A DNA stretch of 56,537 bases from Verrucomicrobiota bacterium (GCA_021772635.1 JAJFLP010000020.1:1-56537); one strand, 5' to 3'; numbered from the stretch's first letter, positions 1 to 10,469 are shown. Notes: generated from the letters alone by a model not told the origin. Numbers and translations: made by a program.

Positions 1-145
1 GGGTTGCGGCGGATGACGGGCATCTTTCGACCCGGATCGGTAAGTCAATAGCTCCAAGCTATTAACGTAACCGATCCCGGCCGAAACCTGACCGACATGC
101 GCTCCCAATGCGGGCCGCGCTACCTTTTCGAACAGGGTCTAGTTA
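1..145. repeat. Intergenic hairpin region (families G and F)
   Basis: An imperfect inverted repeat has arms at 32-53 and 57-80 with a 3-nt loop. It is followed at 121-145 by ACCTTTTCGAACAGGGTCTAG, which recurs at 34664-34685 and, diverged, at 6241-6260. The first 25 bases resemble the reverse complement of 13662-13690 (GGRTTGCGGCGGATG core). The region lies downstream of the Mrp gene and could act as a terminator-like hairpin, but there is no clear T-tract. The repeat nature is seen in the sequence; the function is unknown. Confidence 0.55.
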
Positions 146-164
146 AACAGTGCGTGACTACTCA

Positions 165-1511
165 TCAAACTGTCGACATCAGCTCGGTCAACATGTCGTA
201 TGGATATATTGACGAGTGCCCGTCGCTCCAGGAAACTGATACAGCGTAGTTACCCATCGGCGTTACCTGTTCTGCAGCAATATCATCAGGTATGGCGGCG
301 CTTTCAACAATTTGTTCGCCGGTCATTTCGTTGATACAGCCTGCACATCGGCATGCGAGTCGCAGTGTTGACGAGTCGATATACGCAATCTCACTATCTC
401 CAGCACGGTAGCTAATCCGATTTTCGGATGCTAACGAAACTTCCGGCTGCCTTTCCTCGCTGTAGGCAATTTTACTTACTTCCCTAATAACCGAGTCCGT
501 AATATCCTTGTAAATCTTCGTGATAGGACTGTCGGGTTTCTCAATAACATAGGGAATACCCGCATCGCTTATATTTGAAATATCGGCGTCTATCGGTAGC
601 GAAAAAGCATTACTGAACCCGAATTGCTCGACTAATTTACGCATCGATCCGGTGCCGAATACATTATGCCTCTTGTCACATTCGTCACAGATAAAGTAGC
701 TCATATTTTCTATCACAGCGATGGTTGGCACCTTTAATTTATCAAACATCTGAATTCCTTTGACAACGTCCACGAAACTAAGTTGCTGCGGAGTCGTAAC
801 TATTACGGCAGCAGTCATCGGAATCAGCTGAGACAACGTCAGTTGCGTGTCCCCGGTACCGGGCGGCATATCGATCACCAGGTAGTCCAGTTCTCCCCAA
901 TCCGTCCCTGTCAGTAGTTGATTAATAACCTGAGTTACCATCGGCCCGCGCATAATAGCGGGCCCGCCACCCGTATTTGCACTGGCGTATGCAAATGACA
1001 TCAACTTCACACCCTGGTACTCGACCGGGATTATCAGTTGATTCTTCTGATATAGACCGTTGAACTCGACGTCGATTAACGTGGGTAAACTAGGTCCATA
1101 CACATCCGCGTCAAAAATACCGACGGTCGCCCCTTTCTCGGCAAGGGAAAAAGCCAGATTCACCGCTGTCGTTGACTTTCCAACACCACCTTTGCAACTC
1201 GCGACGCCAATTATGAATCGTACGTCGGCTAGGCCTTTTCCTGCATTCGTTAACGCTGATTTAGCACGGCTACTCTTTAACGCGACGGTTACGCGGGTTA
1301 CCCAAGGCAGTTCTAATAGAACTTTCTCACAGTCAGCGCGAAACTGCTCCTTCACCGGACACGCCGGAGTTGTCAACTCAAGGTCAAAAGCGACACTTCC
1401 CTCGTCGTTGATCTCCAGTTTTTTTATGAAACCAAGAGATACGATATCCTGGTTCAAATCAGGATCGATTATTGACTTCAATTGATTTAATATTTCGTCT
1501 TTTCTATCCAT
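165..1511 (-). CDS. mrp: Mrp/NBP35-family Fe-S cluster carrier ATPase, HCF101-like three-domain form
   Basis: The 448-residue cytosolic P-loop ATPase is predicted to bind and hand over Fe-S clusters. It has an N-terminal MIP18/DUF59 domain (about residues 3-80, with TTPACPVKEQ around Cys51). An Mrp/ParA-like ATPase domain starts near residue 100, with deviant Walker A SCKGGVGKST at 105-114. The CDEC motif (CxxC) used by Mrp proteins for cluster binding follows NMSYFI. A C-terminal extension of about 75 residues, with a CRCAGC motif and PYDML near the end, fits DUF971. The order MIP18-Mrp-DUF971 is that of plant plastid HCF101 and a subset of bacterial Mrp proteins. The ATG at 1511 has no strong ribosome site, but the DUF59 domain begins right after it. 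thiC lies 280 nt upstream on the same strand with an A repeat between. ThiC itself carries a 4Fe-4S cluster, so a supply role is plausible but inferred. Confidence 0.93.
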   Translation of the reverse strand: MDRKDEILNQLKSIIDPDLNQDIVSLGFIKKLEINDEGSVAFDLELTTPACPVKEQFRADCEKVLLELPWVTRVTVALKSSRAKSALTNAGKGLADVRFIIGVASCKGGVGKSTTAVNLAFSLAEKGATVGIFDADVYGPSLPTLIDVEFNGLYQKNQLIIPVEYQGVKLMSFAYASANTGGGPAIMRGPMVTQVINQLLTGTDWGELDYLVIDMPPGTGDTQLTLSQLIPMTAAVIVTTPQQLSFVDVVKGIQMFDKLKVPTIAVIENMSYFICDECDKRHNVFGTGSMRKLVEQFGFSNAFSLPIDADISNISDAGIPYVIEKPDSPITKIYKDITDSVIREVSKIAYSEERQPEVSLASENRISYRAGDSEIAYIDSSTLRLACRCAGCINEMTGEQIVESAAIPDDIAAEQVTPMGNYAVSVSWSDGHSSIYPYDMLTELMSTV

Positions 1512-1650
1512 TGATCTGATTCATAAGTCCGCTGTCCAGTGGAGAATCACAATTTAAACATCGGAGGCGCACTCTCTCCGCGTGAGCGGGGCCCGACCAT
1601 ACCGACCGCGCCAGTGAAAGTGCGCCTCTAAATTTCGACTCTATAAGTTG

Positions 1651-1770
1651 CTAACTCCAAATCCAGCGAACTTTCGTTGGATTTTCTTCGTAATCGTAAT
1701 CCTTTTCCAAATCTCACCTCGAGAAACCAGTAAGATTACGAATCGGTATGTTCGCTTATTTTGAGCCTAG
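1651..1770 (-). repeat. A-family hairpin repeat, copy 1
   Basis: Reverse-orientation copy of the A family: AAATCCAGCGAA, then CGTAATCGTAATCC, CACCTCGAGAAACCAG, GATTACGAATCGG and TTCGCTTATTTT, ending in CTAG at 1767-1770. It lies between thiC and mrp in their transcriptional direction and ends about 20 nt before the thiC stop codon. The CGTAATCGTAATC and GATTACGAATC blocks can pair as a hairpin. Confidence 0.8.
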
Positions 1771-1791
1771 CCTGATCTATGCATAAAGTTT

Positions 1792-3850
<2,059 letters not shown>

Positions 3851-4032
3851 CTAGCCGGATTAAGTCGTGCGATTCGTCGCGAGAGCGCTTAACTCGCTCA
3901 TAATACTTCGATTAGAGAATACTTGACGGCGAAAGTGAATATTCATTCACTGAGATGTAAAGTTGAGCTAATCGGCTTATTTGAGCAGAGATTAGCGTTT
4001 GTAGCAGAATACTGATGAATTATTCACGCTAG
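3851..4032 (+). repeat. M-family MITE-like element, copy 1
   Basis: This 182-bp element starts CTAGCCGGATTAAG and ends GAATTATTCACGCTAG. A second copy of the same length in the same orientation is at 56346-56526, sharing GCGATTCGTCGCGAGAG, GTGAAAGTGAAT, TTCATTCACT, GAGCAGAGATTAG and AGAATACTG. In copy 2 the ends are inverted repeats (TAGCCTGATTAATTCAC against GTGAATTATTCAGGCTA). A left-end fragment is at 13512-13535. There is no coding potential. It directly abuts the E element at 4034. Confidence 0.8.
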
Positions 4033-4033
4033 G

Positions 4034-4190
4034 AGTCTGTCGGACTTTAGGGATCGTAGCGAGAAAATAGATAAATTGAGCCCATTTTTTCCCGAAATAA
4101 GGCGAATATTGGACATATTCAACGAAATGTCGGGAGAAAATGAGATAATTTGGCATTTTCGCAGTCGCGTCGGCTAAAGTCCGACAGACT
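4034..4190 (+). repeat. E-family element with perfect 17-bp terminal inverted repeats
   Basis: The left end AGTCTGTCGGACTTTAG (4034-4050) is the exact reverse complement of the right end at 4174-4190. The 157-bp element is flanked by CTAGG on the left and GCTAGG on the right, consistent with a CTAG target duplication. It has no open reading frame. A solitary left end lies at 12351-12370. The structure is that of a non-autonomous miniature insertion element. Confidence 0.85.
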
Positions 4191-4401
4191 GCTAGGAGCA
4201 GTCGAATATTCGAAGGACGTGGGTTTCGGGTCGTAGGTTATTTATTGAATATTACGTCTTGAGTCCGTTACTATTCGGGTGTCAGGAACAAGAATGTCAT
4301 GGATAACAACTTGACAGCTCTGGTTCCACCAACGAATTTACCCCGTCGCGATCGTGGCGGTCCGAATACGAAACACCTACCAATTGTAATACAAATTAAT
4401 T

Positions 4402-4478
4402 GGGGCATTAGCTCAGTTGGCTAGAGCGCCACACTGGCAGTGTGGAAGTCATCGGTTCGAGTCCGATATGCTCCACCA
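4402..4478 (+). tRNA. tRNA-Ala(GGC)
   Basis: A full 77-nt cloverleaf is present: acceptor GGGGCAT pairs with ATGCTCC and includes the G3:U70 wobble pair that marks alanine tRNAs. The D arm is GCTC...GAGC. The anticodon stem CCACA/TGTGG holds loop CTGGCAG with anticodon GGC. The T arm is ATCGG-TTCGAGT-CCGAT. The terminal CCA is encoded. TTGACA at 4311-4316 with a weak -10 (GAATTT) could be part of its promoter. Confidence 0.97.
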
Positions 4479-5125
4479 TTCTATTCGTAAAACGCTAAAA
4501 TATTTCGCCGCGCGTTTTCCGCTAAAGCCCCGCTCTCCAGGCTTCGTGTAGTTTAGCAGATATGTCTCGCTCGGGTTCAATCACGTCGGGAAGTAATCGT
4601 AGAATTATACCGCAAGCGGCACAATTTTTGGTCCGTATGGACGGACTCTGCTCGTGCGGTCCGCATGAGCGGACTCCGAGAATACGGAGAGACAACTTCA
4701 AAATGTTTGAGTAAGAGACTCCGAGCAATTTTCTTACCGGGCATAGTCACACAGACGACGCCTGGTCGAAAACTCCGCGATTGTTTGGTATAATTGATTA
4801 TGACGATTCAAAGTATGACGGTACAAGCGAGGCTAATTCGGTGATTACGAATTTTCAATGATATTGTCCATATTCATCAATGCGCTAAATTTTCTCGGAA
4901 AATAATGGGTTTCCGCGGACGCGGACTTAACAAATAAAGCGTCGGGATAGGCAAATTTTTGAAAAGTCGTCGATTCCCGACTAAAATATAGACAGCGAAT
5001 ATGTACTTTACTGTCAGGGGTTCGGGGAGTATCACTTAGAGTCGTTTGAATAATTAATTCTAAGCCGTTCCCAAAAATGCACTTCCTGCAGTTCATAATA
5101 TCAATCACGGGCTGGAACGAGAACC
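4479..5125. other. Long intergenic region with a B repeat
   Basis: A B-family copy begins at 4606 (TATACCGCAAGCGGCACAATTTTT) and runs to about 4740, with internal hairpin words such as GTCCGCATGAGCGGACTC and the tail GAGACTCCGAGCAATTTT. The second TATA end is not clear. The remaining stretch (4746-5125) is AT-rich. An 87-codon minus-strand frame at 4845-5108 has no recognisable motif and I do not call it. Confidence 0.5.
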
Positions 5126-6046
5126 ATGACCGACAGCGATTTAGAATACGAACATATACTTAAATTAGGCGGCCTCCTTTCAGACGGAGCGCCTGTCGAC
5201 GAAACGAGTTCGCCTATGGCGGAGTTAACGGACGATGATCACCGCTCCGAACTACGGCGACGGCAATCGCACGGATATGCGGAACTTCGAGACAAAGTCG
5301 CATCTTTGCTGTTAGAGTATGAAATCAATCCCGAGGGTCTCAGCGACGATGAATATATAAAATTGGTCGACGACTGCCGCCAATCTCTCGTCGAAACCCG
5401 TTCTTATGTCCACGATCTGTCCGAAAGCGACACGGTTATAGTGAAGGATATAATCGCGAACAGTCAGATCACAGACCTCATCAAGCGGTTAGATAAATTC
5501 AAGAAATCGATCAGAACCGTTGAGAGAAGAATACCACCAAGAACCTACTCCGATCAAGCACGTTCATCCGATAACGATGAGGTCGCTAGAATCCGAAACG
5601 CAAAGTTAGTAAAGGTTATTTACGAGACCAAGTATATTTACGCGGATATTCTAATTTCCTTTGCACAGGCAGATAGCAAAGTTGATCAACGTGAGAGGGA
5701 TTTACTTGACGATATATTTTCTAATATGAACCTTGATTTGAATATTCTCAGAAAGATGTGGCTGACCCCGCGGACGGTTGAAATTCTCACGGCGATCCTT
5801 GAGAATATAACCGACCAGGTATTCAAGTGCTGTCTTCTGAAGGACCTTTACCTAGTCGCTTACGTGGACGATTCATTCGTAACAGAAGAAATGTTCTTCA
5901 TTGACCGCCTGAAGACCGCAGCTAATCTCGGACGAGAACTGGATACCACGATTCACAAATGGGCGGCACATGCCGTCAAAGCGAATAATAATCCAAAAAT
6001 CCTATTCAGTGAACTCATAGCCGATGCCGGCGTAGTCCGAAAATAG
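5126..6046 (+). CDS. Uncharacterised protein with a TerB-like helical segment
   Basis: This is a 306-residue, acidic, predicted cytosolic and mostly helical protein with no signal peptide or membrane segment. Residues about 168-215 (ILISFAQADSKVDQRERDLL...IFSNMNLDLN) resemble the acidic helical pattern of TerB/tellurite-resistance domains (AxADGxVxxxERxxL). The rest is unrecognised. GGAACGAG about nine nucleotides upstream of the ATG at 5126 is a reasonable ribosome site. Both flanks are long repeat-bearing gaps, so it is probably transcribed alone. The family assignment is weak; that the gene is real is well supported by its length and uniform codon use. Confidence 0.7.
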   Translation: MTDSDLEYEHILKLGGLLSDGAPVDETSSPMAELTDDDHRSELRRRQSHGYAELRDKVASLLLEYEINPEGLSDDEYIKLVDDCRQSLVETRSYVHDLSESDTVIVKDIIANSQITDLIKRLDKFKKSIRTVERRIPPRTYSDQARSSDNDEVARIRNAKLVKVIYETKYIYADILISFAQADSKVDQRERDLLDDIFSNMNLDLNILRKMWLTPRTVEILTAILENITDQVFKCCLLKDLYLVAYVDDSFVTEEMFFIDRLKTAANLGRELDTTIHKWAAHAVKANNNPKILFSELIADAGVVRK

Positions 6047-6843
6047 ACTTCAAGCACCCCCTATTTGTCGAACAAGCGTCGTTCTGCTTGGTCATACAGG
6101 TCCCCTACCGTAACAAACTTTCCCTAAAGCGCGAAATTCTGGCGTTAAGAAACTCGCCACCGATCCGTATAACCGAATGTGGTTTTGGACTTCGGCAACT
6201 GTAGTTTTTGAGAATTCGGACTTCGCGTTTCAGTTATTCGACCTTTTCGAACAGCGTCTATCTGAAACACGCCACAGTCCATAGCCAGCACCACCCGAAA
6301 GTCCGCTCGAGCACCATTTACTGACAACTAAGTTTACACTTCGCTGGGAATCTGAATTTTATAAAAAGCGCACTTTATATATATAAACCACTCATAAGGA
6401 GTACGTTACTGCGCCTCGCATAGGTAAATGGCCCCAATACTGCTAGAAATAAAAAGGCCCGCCGCCCCTAAATTCTCTTTTCATCCGCGTTTTTAGGAAA
6501 ACCACTGACATAACCATTAGCTTCAGCAGTTTTGCAGGAATTATCCTACACAAATTCGAGAAGAATTTCGACAGGATACCGATCCTTTTCGAGTAGAAAA
6601 TTGATGTTTTTCGGGTACATTATTTGTATAGTCAGAGGCGCGAGAAACCATGGCGCAAACAGTCGTCGCCCAATTGACTGTGCCGGTTGAGAATAATGGA
6701 GGTGATATTTAGTATATACCGCAAACGGGACAATTTTCGGTCCGGATGACCGAGACGCCGCTCGTGCGGTGAGAGACGACCCCAAAATGGTTGCGCAATA
6801 GACTCCGAACGATATTTAGAAACTCGAAGACGATCAATATATA
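6047..6843. other. Intergenic region with F and B repeat pieces
   Basis: A diverged F arm (ACCTTTTCGAACAGCGTCTA) lies at 6241-6260. A B-family copy starts at 6716 (TATACCGCAAACGGGACAATTTTC) and extends to about 6815 with GAGACTCCGAACGATATTT-like words. Short frames on either strand overlap these repeats and look spurious. No gene is supported in 6047-6700. Confidence 0.5.
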
Positions 6844-7761
6844 ATGAGAAAGTTATCCAAAAATTTAACAGGGAAAAATCAGTTAGCGCTCGTAGTCCTA
6901 TTTTCGCTGGGAATGACGTTTGGGGTATCGGCAGCGACTATCACTTATAGCGATTTCTCTGATTTATCGGCATTTCAGCTGAACGGATCTACGGCCACGA
7001 TCAGCAATCCGGCAACGGCACCAGATAGCTCCACCGTGCTACGTCTTACCGATGATTTTTCCCAAGCGGGAAGCGCGTTTCTCCAAACAGCGGTTCATTT
7101 GTCGCCGGACGCAAGTTTCAGCTCAGAATTTGAGTTTCAGCTTTCCGACCCACAGGGACCATGGTACAACTTTGAAGGTTACGTCGGGGGAGACGGCTTC
7201 GTTTTTGCCGCAACTACCGTTGGTAACACGTCCCTTGGCGGCGCGGGAGGCGGGCTTGGATACGCAGGGATCGGAAGCAGTTTCGGAATCGAATTTGACA
7301 CCTGGAATAGTGGCACAAAGGATCAGGATAGTGGCAATCATATTGGCATTAATATAAACGGCAGCGTTGAGTCTGTAGCCCTTGTGGACTTAGGAAGCGC
7401 ACCTGAAGAGCAACTTAATGAAGCCGGAATATGGACCGCGTGGGTAGATTACGACGGGGTGACCGATCTGCTTACGGTTCGGCTCTCCGATACCAACATT
7501 CGTCCCCTTGATCCAATCTTGAGTCATACGGTGGATCTCGCGTCCGTATTGGGGTCGCACTGTGCGTATTTCGGATTCACTTCAAGTACCGGAAGTGCCA
7601 GCAATGATCATGACATCCGATCATGGAGTCTAGACTACAACGAGCACAATGGCCACGTATGCTCGCCAGTCCCTGAACCCTCGACATACGCACTAATTGT
7701 GGCAGGTGCCATCGGAATTGGAATCGCTCGCCGGAGAAAGAACGGCAAACCAGTACGCTGA
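6844..7761 (+). CDS. Secreted PEP-CTERM protein with a legume-lectin-like domain
   Basis: This is a 305-residue exported protein. It has an N-terminal signal peptide (MRKLSKNL, hydrophobic LALVVLFSLGMTFG, cleavage near VSA-ATI). A concanavalin/L-type lectin-like beta-sandwich spans about 30-268, with characteristic GDGFVFAAT, GIEFDTWNSG and NHIGININGS segments. The C-terminal sorting signal is VPEPSTYAL (PEP at 277-279), then a hydrophobic helix and an ARRRK basic tail. In the PEP-CTERM family this tail is processed by an exosortase. No exosortase gene is in this window, so that enzyme must be elsewhere. A carbohydrate-binding surface or matrix role is inferred. A B-family end (TATACTGTAAGCAGTACAATTT, 7784-7806) follows the stop closely. 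Confidence 0.9.
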   Translation: MRKLSKNLTGKNQLALVVLFSLGMTFGVSAATITYSDFSDLSAFQLNGSTATISNPATAPDSSTVLRLTDDFSQAGSAFLQTAVHLSPDASFSSEFEFQLSDPQGPWYNFEGYVGGDGFVFAATTVGNTSLGGAGGGLGYAGIGSSFGIEFDTWNSGTKDQDSGNHIGININGSVESVALVDLGSAPEEQLNEAGIWTAWVDYDGVTDLLTVRLSDTNIRPLDPILSHTVDLASVLGSHCAYFGFTSSTGSASNDHDIRSWSLDYNEHNGHVCSPVPEPSTYALIVAGAIGIGIARRRKNGKPVR

Positions 7762-7906
7762 TTATTCTTAATAACGCCGATTTTATACTGTAAGCAGTAC
7801 AATTTGCGGATGACTTCAAACCAAGTAAACAAGAAATATCTAACGATTTTTCAAAAACTTATGCGCAGTGAGGTTCACGTTATTCAAAAACTCAACTGTT
7901 TGCAGT

Positions 7907-8299
7907 TTAACTCTTGACGGTCCGCGGGTCCGGGAAACCGAACAAATCATATACCGCCTCGAGAATATCATCCGCACTAAAGGGTTTCGCTAAGTATTGA
8001 TGCGCTCCGAGTTCCATGGCAAGTTCAAGGGCATACTCTTTGCCATACAACCCACCACCTGAGATTGCAATCGTTTTGACCTCCGGAAACTCCTCAGAGA
8101 TTTCATCTATAATATCTAACCCCTCCTTACCAGGCATAAAAATATCGGTGACCACCATATCGGAAGGGGATTTGTAGAATGCCTGCATACCTGACCAACC
8201 GTCCGCCGCTTCTTCAACTGTGAATCCGGCCAGCTCCAACGAATTCCGAATAAAACGGCGAACCGTTTCATCGTCATCGATAACGAGTATTCTTTTCAT
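7907..8299 (-). CDS. Single-domain (CheY-like) response regulator
   Basis: The protein is about 130 residues and consists of one receiver domain with no output domain. MKRILVIDDDETVRRF starts the fold, the phosphoacceptor is Asp52 (VVTDIFMPG), the conserved hydroxyl residue is Ser80 and the invariant lysine is Lys105 (LAKPFS). I chose the ATG at 8299 because the frame extends 16 codons upstream only through an A-family repeat and MKRILVIDDD is the normal receiver start. The repeat supplies the leader: on the coding strand GGAAAGGGATTACGATT precedes ATG. No histidine kinase lies nearby, so the partner is unknown. Confidence 0.93.
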   Translation of the reverse strand: MKRILVIDDDETVRRFIRNSLELAGFTVEEAADGWSGMQAFYKSPSDMVVTDIFMPGKEGLDIIDEISEEFPEVKTIAISGGGLYGKEYALELAMELGAHQYLAKPFSADDILEAVYDLFGFPDPRTVKS

Positions 8300-8384
8300 A
8301 ATCGTAATCCCTTTCCAAATTTCACCTCGAAAAACCAGAAACATCACGAGTACGAATCGGAATGTTCGCTTATTTTAAGTCTAG
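8297..8384 (-). repeat. A-family repeat, copy 2, fused to a gene start
   Basis: Truncated A copy in reverse orientation. It runs from CTAG at 8381-8384 through TTCGCTTATTTT, CACCTCGAAAAACCAG and ATCGTAATCCC, and stops exactly at the ATG of the response regulator. Full copies continue beyond this ATG with ATTACGAAGAAAATCC, which is replaced here by the gene. The ribosome site and start codon of the gene are therefore repeat-derived or have converged on it. Confidence 0.75.
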
Positions 8385-9005
8385 TACTCTGTATTCGGAC
8401 TCGGAGCATACGCGAGAAGCGACTTAAAATTGATCACGCCAGAGGCTTCAAAGAACGATGCGAAAACCCGACGATGAGCAGTATAATAACTGCCTTAACA
8501 CTGGAGTCACGTCGAGTTTAATCGATTTTTTAGATTGTAACAGTGACACAGATTAATTTGCGTAGTATATATAGTCCGCTGAGATAATCGTTTCGATAGC
8601 TCCCGGGGTTGCGTCTTACTGCGCCAGCCATGATTTATCGAGCCGGTACTGGGTACCACGACCAATAAGAAATAGCGGTTGGCACCGACGCCTCCTTCGG
8701 ATATGGTTGAAAACCGACGGAAAGATCCATCGCGAATACAAGGTGACACCAGGTGTGTGGGCAAATATACCGAACATCTTCAGGTTTTCGTCCGGATTAC
8801 CGAGACTCACGCTTATGCGGTCCGAACGAGCGGACTCCGAGAATACGGAGAGAGATCGCGCGCAGCATACATTGTGCGGTTGTTTTCGGGTTAGACGTTC
8901 CCGGGTTCTTCAAAAGCAAATGAACCTTGATCTACCGCAACACACGTAGCCCATAGAATTATACTCACAAACGTTTTAATTATGCTCAAATAACTGGAGG
9001 TAAGA
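8385..9005. other. Intergenic region with a B repeat upstream of clpP
   Basis: A B-family copy starts at 8764 (TATACCGAACATCTTCAGG), includes GTCCGAACGAGCGGACTC and TCCGAGAATACGGAGAGA, and ends near 8870. 8385-8760 holds no gene I can support; short frames there have no motifs. 8905-9005 should contain the clpP promoter and carries its ribosome site (GGAGG). Confidence 0.5.
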
Positions 9006-9581
9006 ATGTTATGCGACGATGACGAAGTCGGAAAAAGAAAGCGAGTAGACGAGCTCATTGACGAAAAGAACCTGGAAAATAGGGAAATTTTTCTCTGGGG
9101 CGGCGTAAACGATGAAAGTGCGGAGAAGATTATAAAAAGACTGTTATATCTGGATTCTCTTAAACGCGGCGATATTAAGCTCTACGTCAATAGTCCTGGC
9201 GGTGTGATTTCTTCCGGGCTCGCAATCATCGATGCGATGGACATGATTAAATCGGACGTGTCGACGATATGTATGGGGCAAGCGGCGAGTATGGGCGCAG
9301 TCATACTTGCTCTCGGAAAAAAGGGAAAACGCTATATCCTTCCTAATGCAAGAGTTATGATACATCAACCGTTAATTTCCGGACAAATCTTCGGCCCGGC
9401 CTCTGATATCCAAATCCAGGCTGATGAAATTCTTCGAATTAGACTAAAACTGAACGAAATGTTCGCTAAGGCAACCGGAAAAAAGCTAAAGGCTATTGAA
9501 GAAGACACTGACAGGGATTATTTTATGAGTGCCGCAGAAGCGATCGAGTACGGTATTGTGGATTCGCTAAAGGCTGACTGA
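9006..9581 (+). CDS. clpP: ATP-dependent Clp protease proteolytic subunit
   Basis: The 191-residue serine peptidase of the ClpP family forms the degradation chamber for ClpC/ClpX-type unfoldases. The catalytic triad is intact: Ser95 in GQAASMG, His120 in RVMIHQPL and Asp171 in TDRDYFMSAAEA. NSPGG at 62-66 matches the oxyanion-side loop. A strong ribosome site (GGAGG, 6 nt before ATG) fixes the start. The N terminus (MLCDDDEVGKRKR) is polar and differs from the usual processed ClpP propeptide. The ClpC partner is encoded in the mcsA-mcsB-clpC cluster at 29-34 kb. No clpX or tig gene is adjacent, unlike the common tig-clpP-clpX order. Confidence 0.96.
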   Translation: MLCDDDEVGKRKRVDELIDEKNLENREIFLWGGVNDESAEKIIKRLLYLDSLKRGDIKLYVNSPGGVISSGLAIIDAMDMIKSDVSTICMGQAASMGAVILALGKKGKRYILPNARVMIHQPLISGQIFGPASDIQIQADEILRIRLKLNEMFAKATGKKLKAIEEDTDRDYFMSAAEAIEYGIVDSLKAD

Positions 9582-9941
9582 AAAAATATGTGCGAGCCGA
9601 ATTCCGGCAACATTACAGCGCCGTTTGATTCTGTTTCGCAAGATTGGTCACCGTTAATGCTGGCAACCTTTCTGTTGGATGAAGAACGGAATAAGCACCA
9701 TCTCGAACCTGAATTTCGACATTTTGCGATCCTTGCTAATTATACTGCAAGCGGTACAATTTTGGGATAGCTCCGAGTTTATCAGCCAAGATCTATGTTG
9801 AACCTAGCGAAATCCGCCGCGGCGGAAACGATATATCCTCCCGCATACGGGACCACGGCTTTCGCTATACCCCTTGTGGGTGTGGCCAGCCCACGCGCAA
9901 CGAAATGCGGCTCGTACGGAAGAAAATAAGGACAGCTCTAA
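9582..9941. other. Intergenic region, possible tiny frame plus B repeat
   Basis: A 60-codon frame begins 6 nt after clpP (9588-9770), but its last ten codons are B-repeat sequence and there is no ribosome site, so I do not call it a gene. The B repeat (9741-9870) occupies the second half. AAGGA at about 9926-9930 serves the downstream response regulator. Confidence 0.45.
9741..9870 (+). repeat. B-family repeat with CCGCCGCGGCGG core
   Basis: Begins TATACTGCAAGCGGTACAATTTT and ends CGCTATAC. It contains the sub-module ATCTATGTTGAACCTAGCG followed by the perfect palindrome CCGCCGCGGCGG. The same sub-module recurs at 10342-10469, 11920-12087 and, inverted, 33241-33368. Confidence 0.8.
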
Positions 9942-10319
9942 ATGGCACGTATCCTGATAGTGGACGACGATCGATTTTTTCGGGAAACAATAATAAAGTT
10001 TCTCACAACTAAAGGCCATGAAATTGTTGAAGCAGGAGACGCCGCTGAGGCGTTGGATAAATTCGACGATTCGATTGAGCTTATTATGACGGATCTCGTC
10101 ATGCCCGGCGTGAATGGCATTGAACTAATCAAAAAAATTCGAGCCAAATCGAAAATTAAGATTCTGGCAATGTCTGGTTATGGGGTATTCAGCCCGGAGC
10201 CGTTACAAAACTCTGTGAAGCTAGCGGTAGACGCCTCCTATGCAAAGGGAGAGGAAATAGAAAAACTGCTTGAGGCCGTGGATTCCCTTATTGATTCGAA
10301 AGGTAAGGGAACGGGGTGA
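9942..10319 (+). CDS. Single-domain response regulator (receiver protein)
   Basis: This 125-residue receiver domain has no effector. MARILIVDDDRFF gives the acidic pocket, the phosphoacceptor is Asp51 (IMTDLVMPGVNG), Ser78 lies in LAMSGYG and Lys102 in YAKGEE. The lysine is not followed by the usual proline, a mild departure. AAGGA about 10 nt upstream supports the ATG. It is similar in kind to the regulator at 7907-8299 but clearly not a recent duplicate. No kinase is adjacent. It probably works as a CheY- or Spo0F-like relay, which is inference from architecture only. Confidence 0.93.
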   Translation: MARILIVDDDRFFRETIIKFLTTKGHEIVEAGDAAEALDKFDDSIELIMTDLVMPGVNGIELIKKIRAKSKIKILAMSGYGVFSPEPLQNSVKLAVDASYAKGEEIEKLLEAVDSLIDSKGKGTG

Positions 10320-10341
10320 CCTGACACAAAATCAAACAGGA

Positions 10342-10469
10342 ATACTGTAAGCATTACAATTTTGGGATAGCTTCGAGTTTATCAGCCAAGATCTATGTTG
10401 AGCCTAGCGAAATCCGCCGCGGCGGAAACAGTATTTCGTCTCGCATGCGGGACCATGCCTTTCGGTATA
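10342..10469 (+). repeat. B-family repeat with CCGCCGCGGCGG core
   Basis: Starts ATACTGTAAGCATTACAATTTT and ends TTCGGTATA. It is nearly identical over its first two thirds to the copy at 9741-9870, and the two flank the response regulator in direct orientation. The remaining gap to 10792 holds no supported gene. Confidence 0.8.

Noticed and set aside
4522..4728. 68-codon minus-strand frame
   Set aside because: Contains the B-repeat peptide SIRTKNCAACGII; same words as in other B copies.
4845..5108. 87-codon minus-strand frame near the TerB-like gene
   Set aside because: No recognisable motif, AT-rich codon use and no ribosome site; left uncalled though a small gene cannot be excluded.
9588..9770. 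60-codon frame right after clpP
   Set aside because: Ends inside a B repeat and lacks a ribosome site.
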